Position numbers and translations under genes: made by a program. Shown in pieces: positions 53,267 to 62,484 of a stretch of 64,000 bases of DNA. The notes under the pieces were generated by a model, which was not told the DNA's origin, did no database searches, and was given only the letters and a program-made list of their open reading frames with translations. This DNA comes from Nocardia camponoti (GTDB taxonomy: Bacteria > Actinomycetota > Actinomycetes > Mycobacteriales > Mycobacteriaceae). Numbering within the stretch: position 1 is the first letter of the stretch; each line of letters opens with the position of its first letter. The stretch lies in contig NZ_BMMW01000001.1 in the NCBI RefSeq assembly GCF_014646135.1, positions 265,570 through 329,569 of the forward strand, given 5' to 3'.

Positions 53267-54748
<1,482 letters not shown>

Positions 54749-54782
54749 TCAGTTGATGATCGTACCGACCCGCCGCGCGGTG

Positions 54783-55274
54783 TTAGCTGACCAGGGTCGC
54801 CGCGCCGAACGACACATGAAAACGGGCGCACCAAATGCTGACTCCGGTGAACCGGGACAGGTCGGTGCCGGGCGGAATCGAATAATTCTGATTGCCCTCG
54901 TTGCCTTGCAGCGGCCCCAAATCGAGGTAGGTGCCGTCGTCGGCGTTGTGCCAGTCGTCGGGGGTGACCGGCTGGTCAGTGAGGTACACGTGCAATGCGG
55001 GACCGTCGGAGGTGCGCAGGTCAGTGAGACGCAACACGGTGCCGTCGACGGTCGACGCGATGGTGACGGTGCCCGAGGTTTCGTGCTCGTGCGAGATCAA
55101 GGTGCCATGCGCCAGCGGTGGCACCGGCGCGCCAGCCGAGTTGGTTGCCGCCGCGATCGGGGCTTCATCGACGCGGGTGGTCGTGAACAGTCGCCACGGC
55201 TGGAACAGCGACAGCGCGACGATCAGGCCAACAACGACGATCGCGCCCAAGGCGACGAGCCACAGGCGTTTCAT
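54783..55274 (-). CDS. Membrane-anchored DM13-domain protein
   Basis: 163-aa protein with one N-terminal transmembrane helix ('LWLVALGAIVVVGLIVAL') and an extracytoplasmic DM13 domain: 'LRLTDLRTSDGPALHVYL', 'GNQNYSIPPGTDL' and 'SIWCARFHVSFGAATL' with the conserved Cys. DM13 domains are predicted to act in electron transfer or redox sensing. The ATG overlaps the stop of a 56-aa upstream ORF (ATGA). Confidence 0.88.
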   Translation of the reverse strand: MKRLWLVALGAIVVVGLIVALSLFQPWRLFTTTRVDEAPIAAATNSAGAPVPPLAHGTLISHEHETSGTVTIASTVDGTVLRLTDLRTSDGPALHVYLTDQPVTPDDWHNADDGTYLDLGPLQGNEGNQNYSIPPGTDLSRFTGVSIWCARFHVSFGAATLVS

Positions 55275-55441
55275 GTCTCGTCAGTCTCCGGCGCGTCCGG
55301 CGCGCTAGCTGGTTGCTCGGCGACCGGGGTAATCCGGATGACGCCCGCGCTCAGATCCAAGTCGACGCGCGGGTGATCCTGCCCGTCGCTGTCCCCGCCA
55401 GCTTCGCTACCCAGCTTCTGACCAGGGAAAAGTTCGCCCAT
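55271..55441 (-). CDS. Small 56-aa protein coupled to the DM13 gene
   Basis: ORF with GGGTGG Shine-Dalgarno, ATG start and TGA stop overlapping the DM13 start. The protein is acidic, starts 'MGELFPGQKLGSEAGG' and holds a beta-like core 'VDLDLSAGVIRITPV' with a Pro/Ala/Glu-rich tail. No family is recognised. The tight overlap and normal codon usage support a real gene. Confidence 0.55.
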   Translation of the reverse strand: MGELFPGQKLGSEAGGDSDGQDHPRVDLDLSAGVIRITPVAEQPASAPDAPETDET

Positions 55442-55497
55442 AATGCCCACCCAGTCGAGGGTACTCGGGCAGGGCCCACCAAAAGCTCACCAGAAGC

Positions 55498-56880
55498 TCA
55501 CCAGAAGCGAGGTGTCAACCCCCATGCGGCGAATTCGGCGGCGATCACGTCTTGCAGGGCTTCGCGGGTGGGGAAGCGGTCGGGGTCGGCGCCCGTGACG
55601 ACCAGTCGCGCGGTGGTTTCGTCGTGGGAAAACGCGAAGTTCACGCCAACCTCGATGCCACGGAACAACTCGATCGGGCCCGGGTTCACGACGGGACGCA
55701 TCACGATGTCGGTCGCGCGATGGCCGCCGATGGTCGCGATCTGCTGTGCGGTGCTGCCCATGTTCGTGCACAGGCACTCGGGCGCTTTCGCCGTGCGCGC
55801 GAACTTATGCAGCACGAACTTCGGCAGCAACATCTGCACCGGCTGCAAATGCTGGATCGGCGGAATCGTTTCGGGGTTGCGGTAGGCGAGGCCCGCGGCC
55901 TTGAGCGCGGCGCGGATCGTCGGCAGATCGGCGCGTTCGCCCGCGCGGTAGTCGACGCTGATCGGCAAACCGGTGGTCGCGTTGGCGCGACGGTCGTCGG
56001 CTTCGCGCATCGAATGCGGGATGTCGACGCGGACCTTGGCGCTGTCACCGATACGGCCCGTGCGACCGAAGACGCCGACGGCGAGCCCGATCAGCAGACC
56101 GTTGGTCGTGCCGCCCGCCGCGTGCGCGACGGCGTTCCACTCCGCCAAGTCGACCTGCACGATCGCATCGGCGGCCCGGTACGTCTCGGGCAGGTCGAGC
56201 TTGGGCTCGACGGGACGCGGGTTGCGCGCGGGTTCGCTCACGCCCTTGGCCTTGCGCGCCGCGCGCACCCCACGCGCGACCGCGCGCAGCTGATGTCGCG
56301 CATCGGCAAGATCAGCGGCGAGCCGACCGCGACCAGCGACCGGACCAACGAGCCGACCCGACGAACTGTCGCGGTCGGGCGCTAACCCCGCGTTGAGGCG
56401 GTTGAGCGAGTCGGTGAGCGCGACCATCGCCCCGCCGCCGTCGCACGCGACATGCGACGCGACGAACGTGACGAGCGTGCCGCCGGAAGCCAGGGGCGCG
56501 CCAGCCAACTGCCACACTTCGCCGGATTCCGGGTCGAATTCGACCTGGGCGCGCGCGAGAAACCAGTCGAGCGCGTCTTCGTCAGCGACCGGCTCGTCCG
56601 ACCAGACAAGCGGCATCGTCGAGGTCGCGGGCTCCCAGTGCGCACGCGCGATCGGGAACCGCGTCGTCCGCACTCGACGCGCGACCGAGCTGACCGCCAA
56701 ATGCGCGTGCCACTGCTCAAGCAACTCGCGATCAAGTCGCGTTTCGAAGCGGTAGGCGAGCTGGTTGACCAGTGCGTTCGGGTACAGGCTGTGCAGTTTG
56801 AAGAACAGGTCGTCGTCGGCGGTGATCCGGTTGAGGCCGGTCTCGGTTGCCGACACCTGCGCGGGCGCGGTGACAGTCAT
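55498..56880 (-). CDS. PapA-type acyltransferase (condensation-domain fold)
   Basis: 460-aa protein of the condensation/WES/PapA superfamily. The catalytic HxxxDG is H143-V-A-C-D147-G148 in 'ASHVACDGGG'; a structural motif is near 'RVDIPHSMREADDRRAN' (core 'VDIPHSMRE'). Such enzymes move acyl chains from CoA or carrier proteins to hydroxyl groups of sugars or diols. It is the last gene of the PapA-GT-ABC-PapA operon, so acylation of a glycoside is likely. No signal peptide; cytosolic. Confidence 0.83.
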   Translation of the reverse strand: MTVTAPAQVSATETGLNRITADDDLFFKLHSLYPNALVNQLAYRFETRLDRELLEQWHAHLAVSSVARRVRTTRFPIARAHWEPATSTMPLVWSDEPVADEDALDWFLARAQVEFDPESGEVWQLAGAPLASGGTLVTFVASHVACDGGGAMVALTDSLNRLNAGLAPDRDSSSGRLVGPVAGRGRLAADLADARHQLRAVARGVRAARKAKGVSEPARNPRPVEPKLDLPETYRAADAIVQVDLAEWNAVAHAAGGTTNGLLIGLAVGVFGRTGRIGDSAKVRVDIPHSMREADDRRANATTGLPISVDYRAGERADLPTIRAALKAAGLAYRNPETIPPIQHLQPVQMLLPKFVLHKFARTAKAPECLCTNMGSTAQQIATIGGHRATDIVMRPVVNPGPIELFRGIEVGVNFAFSHDETTARLVVTGADPDRFPTREALQDVIAAEFAAWGLTPRFW

Positions 56881-56897
56881 CGCGATACTCCTAGCGA

Positions 56898-57713
56898 CTA
56901 ACGGGAACGAAGCGTGCGGACGGTGAGCGGCGCGAAGATCACGACAACGACGATCGACGCGACAAGCGACAGGACCGCGTCGGTGCCAACCGTGCCGTGG
57001 TTGGCCAGCTCGCGCACGGCCGAGACCAGGTAGGAAACGGGGTTGAGGTCGGAAACGTGCCGCATCCAGGTCGGCATCGCTTCCTCAGGGACAAGCGCGT
57101 TCGATGCGAAGCCGAGGAAGGTGAGCACCAGCATCGACATGCCTTGCACCGCGGCGGGTTTCGCGACCGTCGCGCCGATGAAGGCGAACAGCCAACTGAT
57201 CGCGGTCGTCGCGAAAACAACGAGAACCGCGCCGGCGAGGAAACCGCCAACGTGCGGCGGGTGGTAGCCCATGCACAGGCCGACGATCACGACCGTCGTC
57301 GCGGCGAGCACATACCGAACCGCTCCCGCGAGCAATGCGCCAGCAACCGGCGCGCTGCGGGCGATCGGCATCGCGACGAAGCGATCGAATACCCCCGAAT
57401 GGATGTCTTCGGACAGCGAAACACCCGTGGCAACCGACGACGTAAGCACGATCTGGACAAGTACGCCCGGAATCATGGTCGGCAGGTACGCCTCCATGCT
57501 GCCCGCGATCGCGGTGCCGAAAATGCTGCCGAACAGCACAGGGCCAACGATCGGCAACAGCAGCGCGTCATAGAGCAACTGCGGGCTGTGTCGGAACGTG
57601 AGCAGCCCGCGCCACGCCATCATCAGCGAGTGGCTCAGCGCCGCCATCGGGCCAACGCGGGTCACGCGAGGCTTGCGTACAACCTGTGCGGGGGTGAGAG
57701 TGGACGTCATCAA
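56898..57713 (-). CDS. ABC-2 type permease, DrrB-like
   Basis: 271-aa membrane protein with six predicted helices and the family motif near 'FDRFVAMPIARSAPVAGALLAG' (core 'FDRFVAMPIARS'). DrrB-like subunits work with DrrA ATPases to export antibiotics or lipids; in mycobacteria DrrABC exports PDIM. It follows the ATPase gene by 16 bp. The second Met, one codon in, is an alternative start. Confidence 0.9.
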   Translation of the reverse strand: MMTSTLTPAQVVRKPRVTRVGPMAALSHSLMMAWRGLLTFRHSPQLLYDALLLPIVGPVLFGSIFGTAIAGSMEAYLPTMIPGVLVQIVLTSSVATGVSLSEDIHSGVFDRFVAMPIARSAPVAGALLAGAVRYVLAATTVVIVGLCMGYHPPHVGGFLAGAVLVVFATTAISWLFAFIGATVAKPAAVQGMSMLVLTFLGFASNALVPEEAMPTWMRHVSDLNPVSYLVSAVRELANHGTVGTDAVLSLVASIVVVVIFAPLTVRTLRSR

Positions 57714-57729
57714 AGCAACTTTCTGCTGG

Positions 57730-58698
57730 TCACGCGGCGGCGTCGGCTTTGGCAGTCGACTGCGCGTGCCCGGTCAGGGCGAGGAAGACCTCGTTTAGGT
57801 CAGGACGGTCAATCGCGAAGCCGCGCAAGGTAATTCCGGCAGCGCGACAGCCAGCGACGATGTCGGCACCTACGGCAACGTCGCTCAGCGGCACGGTGAG
57901 CGTGCCCGTCGATGAGCCCTCGGGCACCTCGCCGGTCAGTGTTTCGATCAGCGCTTCGGCGTGACGCATCTGGGCGACGTCGGGAATGTCGAGGCGCAAC
58001 ACCTGCTCACCAATCGACGACTTCAGCTCGGCGGCGGTGCCCTCGGCGACGAGCGACCCGCGGTCGATCACCGCGATCCGGTCGGCAAGGGCGTCGGCCT
58101 CGTCGAGGTACTGCGTGGTGAGCAACACGGTGGCGCCTCGGGCGACGAGCCCGCGCACAACGCCCCACATCCGGTCGCGGGTGTGCGGGTCGAGACCGGT
58201 GGTCGGCTCGTCGAGGAAGATCAGCGGCGGCACGGTAATCAGCGTGGCAGCCAGGTCAAGACGACGGCGCATACCGCCGGAGAACGCGCTCACCGACCGC
58301 GACGCGACCGCGCTGAGTTCGAATTCCTCAAGCAGTTCATCGCACCGCGCCGCTGCTTCGCGACGGGAAAGCCCGAGCAGTCGACCGAACAGCTTCAGGT
58401 TCTCGGCCGCGCTCAGCGTTTCGTCGACCGACGCGTACTGGCCGGTGAGCCCGATCATCGACCGCACCGCTGTCGCGTCACGGACGACGTCGTAGCCGAA
58501 CACCTCGGCGCTCCCGCGATCGGGGCGAAGCAGGGTCGCGAGCATGCGCACCGTCGTCGTCTTGCCAGCGCCATTCGGGCCGAGCATCGCGAACACCGTG
58601 CCCGCTTCGATCGTCAGGTCGACGCTGCCGACGGCGGTGAAGTCGCCATAGGACTTGCCGATGCCGGTCGCGCGGACGGCGATCTCGGTGGTTGTCAC
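57730..58698 (-). CDS. ABC-2 type ATP-binding protein, DrrA-like
   Basis: 322-aa ATPase with Walker A 'GPNGAGKTT', signature 'FSGGMRRRLDLA', Walker B 'LIFLDEPTTGLD' and H-loop 'LLTTQYLDEAD', plus the C-terminal regulatory part of the daunorubicin-resistance family. It energises export through the adjacent permease. ATGA overlap with the glycosyltransferase stop suggests the glycosylated lipid is the cargo. Confidence 0.92.
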   Translation of the reverse strand: MTTTEIAVRATGIGKSYGDFTAVGSVDLTIEAGTVFAMLGPNGAGKTTTVRMLATLLRPDRGSAEVFGYDVVRDATAVRSMIGLTGQYASVDETLSAAENLKLFGRLLGLSRREAAARCDELLEEFELSAVASRSVSAFSGGMRRRLDLAATLITVPPLIFLDEPTTGLDPHTRDRMWGVVRGLVARGATVLLTTQYLDEADALADRIAVIDRGSLVAEGTAAELKSSIGEQVLRLDIPDVAQMRHAEALIETLTGEVPEGSSTGTLTVPLSDVAVGADIVAGCRAAGITLRGFAIDRPDLNEVFLALTGHAQSTAKADAAA

Positions 58699-59951
58699 TG
58701 CATTCTCCCAGCGTGATCGAGTTCGACAGTCGGAAAGCGAAGCGGCGCAATGCTTTCCACCTGATCGGCAGCGCGCGCGACGCCATCGTCGGTGAAGTGA
58801 TGCGCGTAAGCGGCAGCGTGGGCGACCACGTCGGGGTCGGCGATCTGGTCGAGCGCGGCGGTGAGGGTGTTCTCGGCGAGCTTGGTCGATGGCATCGTCG
58901 CGGCGAGGCCACGCTTGGTCAGCGCGTGCCCCCAGTACGGCTGATCGGCCTGCACCGAGCAGATGACCTGCGGAATGCCGGCGCGCAATGCCGCCGCTGT
59001 CGTGCCCGCGCCGCCGTGATGCACGGCGGCAACGCAGCGCGGGAAGACAACGGCGTGGTTGACCTGCTCGACAATGGCGACATCGGCCGACAGTTCGGTG
59101 TCAATGCCCGCCCAGCCCGACGCGAGCAGGAGGCGGCGGCCACGTCGCGCGCAGATCGCCCGCACCATCGCGACAAGCGCGGCGGGATCGTCGACGGCCA
59201 TCGACCCGAACCCGACGTAAATGGGCGCGGGCCCGGCGTCGAGCCAGGCAAGCAGTTCGGGGTCGACCGGGGAACCGAACAGCCCGTCCCGATCGACCGG
59301 GAAACCGGTGACCGGATGAAAGTCAGGCAGTTCAGCGGCCAGACCGGGGAACAGGTCGATGTCGTAAGCCTGGATGGAAAGCCGGTGCGGCAGTTCGTGT
59401 TTCACGATGCCGAACTCGGCGAGCGGCTTCTTCAGTGCGGCGTCGCGCGCCCAGCGCAAGCCGCGCCACACCCGTCGATTAAGCCCGCGCGGCACCCGGT
59501 CGCCCCACGGCGCGGCGATCACCGACACCGACCGCGACGGATGAATCGGGAAGAAATGCACCGCCGCCAGCGGCAACCCGACGCGACGCGCGACCGTTTC
59601 GGCCGCCTCTTCGCCCGCCATCCCGGTCACCAGCACATGGTGACCGGGGGCGAGCGCGAGGAGATCACGCGCGCCTTCGGCGACGCCGCGTCGTTGCAAA
59701 TCGAGCACCGCCGCCATCCGCTGCCGGGGCGATGGACTCCGAAACCGCTCGTCTTCATGTTGAGTGCGAAGCAATTCGGCACTGTCACAACCGAATTCGA
59801 CCGCGTCAACACCGTGCGCTTTGGCGAAGTCGACCAGGTTGGGCGACAACGCGAGCGTCACGGCATGCCCGCGCGCGATGAGTTCGCGCGCGAGCAGGAT
59901 GCCGGGCTGAGCGTCGCCTCGGCTGCCGGTGAAGGCGAGCAGTGCACGCAC
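58695..59951 (-). CDS. GT1-family glycosyltransferase
   Basis: 418-aa GT-B fold enzyme of the UGT/MGT type, as in glycopeptidolipid rhamnosyltransferases. N-terminal 'FTGSRGDAQPGILLARELIARGH' (core 'SRGDAQPGILLA') binds the acceptor; the nucleotide-sugar motif is 'VHHGGAGTTAAALRAGIPQVI' with 'QPYWGHAL'. It probably transfers a hexose or deoxyhexose to a hydroxy lipid or sugar. It lies 2 bp after the first PapA gene. Confidence 0.88.
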   Translation of the reverse strand: MRALLAFTGSRGDAQPGILLARELIARGHAVTLALSPNLVDFAKAHGVDAVEFGCDSAELLRTQHEDERFRSPSPRQRMAAVLDLQRRGVAEGARDLLALAPGHHVLVTGMAGEEAAETVARRVGLPLAAVHFFPIHPSRSVSVIAAPWGDRVPRGLNRRVWRGLRWARDAALKKPLAEFGIVKHELPHRLSIQAYDIDLFPGLAAELPDFHPVTGFPVDRDGLFGSPVDPELLAWLDAGPAPIYVGFGSMAVDDPAALVAMVRAICARRGRRLLLASGWAGIDTELSADVAIVEQVNHAVVFPRCVAAVHHGGAGTTAAALRAGIPQVICSVQADQPYWGHALTKRGLAATMPSTKLAENTLTAALDQIADPDVVAHAAAYAHHFTDDGVARAADQVESIAPLRFPTVELDHAGRMQ

Positions 59952-59953
59952 GA

Positions 59954-61366
59954 TCAGCCCGCGCTGACCGCGGTGGTCGTCGCGGTGTCGACCGGCTGCG
60001 TGGTTGTCGCGACCGAGTAGATCGCCCGCGCGAACGCGGCGAGGTAGGCGTCCATGATCTCGGCGGGCATCCCGGCCGGGTAGCGCGTCGACACGTACAG
60101 GCCCTCAGGGCCGCGCACGACCCAGAAGTACACCTCGTCGGTGGAGTACGACACCGCGCGCAGGGTACGTCCGCGCAGGTCAGCGACGATTTCGTAGTCG
60201 GGAAGCAGACGGATGTCGAGGAACGACGACCCGAACGAAGGGCCGCTCAGCGCGCCCGCCATCGCCATCGCGCGCCCGAACGACGCGTCGTTGCAGGTGT
60301 GGGCGCGCTTGAGCGCGGTGCGGGTCGCGTCGAGCGCGGCGTGCATGTCGGCACCGGCGGGCACGGTGATGTCGAGCGGAACGACATTGACGAACCAGCC
60401 CATCGACATCAGCCACTTGAGGTCGGGGCGGGTCGCGATCGGCATCACGGTGCGGAAGCGGTCTTCGCCGAACACCTCATACGAGGCGACAGCGAGGGCG
60501 GCGAACACCGCCGTCGACAGTCGATGCCGCACGCCGTTGAGCGCGGCTTCGACCTGTTCGAGCTGATCGAGGGTCAACAGCGTGCGCGACACACTTGGCT
60601 GCGCGTGCTCGCCGTCGAGCTCAGCGACGTGGTCGGCACCGAAACGGGGTGTTGGCTGACCGGCTCCGCCAAGGAAGTCGCGCCACACCCCCACCGCGGG
60701 GGAGTCGGGGGTCAGCTCCTCGGCGGCGGCGCGTTCGATCGCGGCGAAGTCGGCGGCACTCGCGAAGATCGCGGGCGCTTCCTCGACGCTGTCGGTGCCG
60801 ACCTCGGCGTAGAGCTTGCGCAGCTCAAGAATGAGAACGGCCTGGGAGTAGGCGTCCATGACCGAGTGGTCAGCGCCGACGAGCACGGTGAAGTCGTTGG
60901 TGTCGTGGGCGACGGTCGCGACAAGCAGGTGCGGCCAGACGAGCGCGGAGAGGCGCAGCTCAAGGACACCGGAGAGGAATTCATTGATCTCGTCGCCGTC
61001 GGTCAGGTCGGCAACGGGCACACCGGCGACGCGGACGGTGCCCGGCGCGGTGGTGACGCGGCGGTAGTCGCCGCCGCTGGTCGGGGTGACGGTGGTGCGG
61101 AACGCCTCGTGCCGGTCATGCCACAGCTCAAGGGTGCGCGCCCACTGCTTCGCATCAAGCGGGGCGTCCATTTCGAAGATGGTGCCGATCCAGCGGCCAC
61201 GGCCGGGCGCGGGGTCTTCGGGGTCGAGGAAGCCCAGGTACTGCGCGTGCACGCTCGCCAGCGGGCGGTCGTCGTCGGCCCAGGTGCCCGGGGCGGAGGT
61301 CTCGGGAGTCCAGATCGTCAGGTCGCCGGAACGAATCTGAAATTCGGAGAGATGGGTGTATTCCAT
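59954..61366 (-). CDS. PapA1/2/3-like acyltransferase
   Basis: 470-aa acyltransferase of the condensation fold, closer to the PapA1/PapA2/PapA3 group that acylates trehalose or sulfated trehalose. The catalytic motif is H167-S-V-M-D171-A ('GADHSVMDAYS'), with Ala instead of the usual Gly after Asp. The segments 'MPIATRPDLKWLMSMGWFVN' (core 'RPDLKWLMSMGWF') and 'SSFLDIRLLPDY' fit the family. It is the first gene of the five-gene operon and would install the first acyl chain. A PKS is not encoded nearby. Confidence 0.85.
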   Translation of the reverse strand: MEYTHLSEFQIRSGDLTIWTPETSAPGTWADDDRPLASVHAQYLGFLDPEDPAPGRGRWIGTIFEMDAPLDAKQWARTLELWHDRHEAFRTTVTPTSGGDYRRVTTAPGTVRVAGVPVADLTDGDEINEFLSGVLELRLSALVWPHLLVATVAHDTNDFTVLVGADHSVMDAYSQAVLILELRKLYAEVGTDSVEEAPAIFASAADFAAIERAAAEELTPDSPAVGVWRDFLGGAGQPTPRFGADHVAELDGEHAQPSVSRTLLTLDQLEQVEAALNGVRHRLSTAVFAALAVASYEVFGEDRFRTVMPIATRPDLKWLMSMGWFVNVVPLDITVPAGADMHAALDATRTALKRAHTCNDASFGRAMAMAGALSGPSFGSSFLDIRLLPDYEIVADLRGRTLRAVSYSTDEVYFWVVRGPEGLYVSTRYPAGMPAEIMDAYLAAFARAIYSVATTTQPVDTATTTAVSAG

Positions 61367-61616
61367 GCCGGGTTACCTCAGAGTGCGAAATGATGAATCG
61401 GTGAGCTGGTGCGCGTCATCGATGAGTTGCTCCGGTTGCCCGCACCTGGTGAAGCTGGCGAATCCTCGGCTACCGCTGGAGTCTATAACTCTAAGAGATT
61501 TCTGAAAGAGCGCTTAGTCACATTTATTTCGTGTGAAGAAGATCACTTTCACAATTCTCGTTCAAACCAAAGTCAAGACCCGTTTCTTAGGGTATTGCCA
61601 GGATTGCTCGCTCAGC

Positions 61617-62321
61617 CTAACGGCCATTCGTAGCCGCTGCCTCCACGGGAGGCGTGATGCTGATCTCGTCGCGGTGCTGTTCATTTACTGGCAATCGGGC
61701 GTCAATGAGCAGGCCCATTACGCCGATCGACAGGCACAGGGCCGAGATCGTGACCGCGACCGGGTTGGCCGATTCGGTCAGCGACCCGGCGAGAATGGCC
61801 GTCGAAATGGTGCCAGGAGCGGACCCGACGACAGTGGCGATGACGTAGGGAAGTGGTCGAACCGACGAGAGGCCACAGCAATAACTGACCACCGAAAACG
61901 GGGCAAGCGGAACCATCCGCAGCGCGCCGACAGCCAACCAACCGCGTTGACGCAGCCGCGTATCGATCGCTTGGACGGCGGGGTGGTGCAGATGCGCGGC
62001 GACGCGGTCCCGACCGATCGCGCGGACGCCAAACAGGGCAAGTGCCGCGCTCACGCCCGACGCACCAAGCGCGATGGCCGCGCCCAACGCGGGACCGAAC
62101 AAGACACCACTGGTGACGGTAAGCACCGTGCGCGGGACCGGCGCGGTCGCGACAAGCGCGTAGAAGGCAAAGAACAGCACTGGCAACAGCGGACCGACGC
62201 CGCCTGCCCAGTCGCGGATCTGCTGCGCGTCAGGAAGGGGAACGAGCGCGGCGACGACGAACAGGGCCGCTACCCCGACCAGGGTCAACAGCACGCGGGG
62301 AGAACGGAGAAGTCGCAGCAC
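61617..62321 (-). CDS. TVP38/TMEM64-family membrane protein
   Basis: 234-aa protein with about six membrane segments and the VTT-domain core 'TSGVLFGPALGAAIALGAS' and 'RMVPLAPFSVVSYCCGLS'. Relatives include DedA proteins and VMP1/TMEM41 lipid scramblases; bacterial members are tied to envelope homeostasis and lipid carriers. A 250-bp gap, lower in GC, separates it from the PapA operon. Confidence 0.9.
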   Translation of the reverse strand: MLRLLRSPRVLLTLVGVAALFVVAALVPLPDAQQIRDWAGGVGPLLPVLFFAFYALVATAPVPRTVLTVTSGVLFGPALGAAIALGASGVSAALALFGVRAIGRDRVAAHLHHPAVQAIDTRLRQRGWLAVGALRMVPLAPFSVVSYCCGLSSVRPLPYVIATVVGSAPGTISTAILAGSLTESANPVAVTISALCLSIGVMGLLIDARLPVNEQHRDEISITPPVEAAATNGR

Positions 62322-62484
62322 CGGGCAAGCGTACCGGGCGGTAACAGATGGCCCGAGTGAGCGGACACCCTGTCACAGTTAGCATCAGTGACGAACCGGG
62401 CACATCCTGGTTCGCCGTGCACTGTGAGACATCCCAGCGATGTCGAGTTGGCACGGGTCGGCGGTAGCAGAGGGAACGACAACT

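Noticed and set aside
58692..61393. Two long plus-strand ORFs opposite the glycosyltransferase and PapA genes
   Set aside because: Both are antisense shadows; the minus-strand genes have catalytic motifs and operon overlaps.
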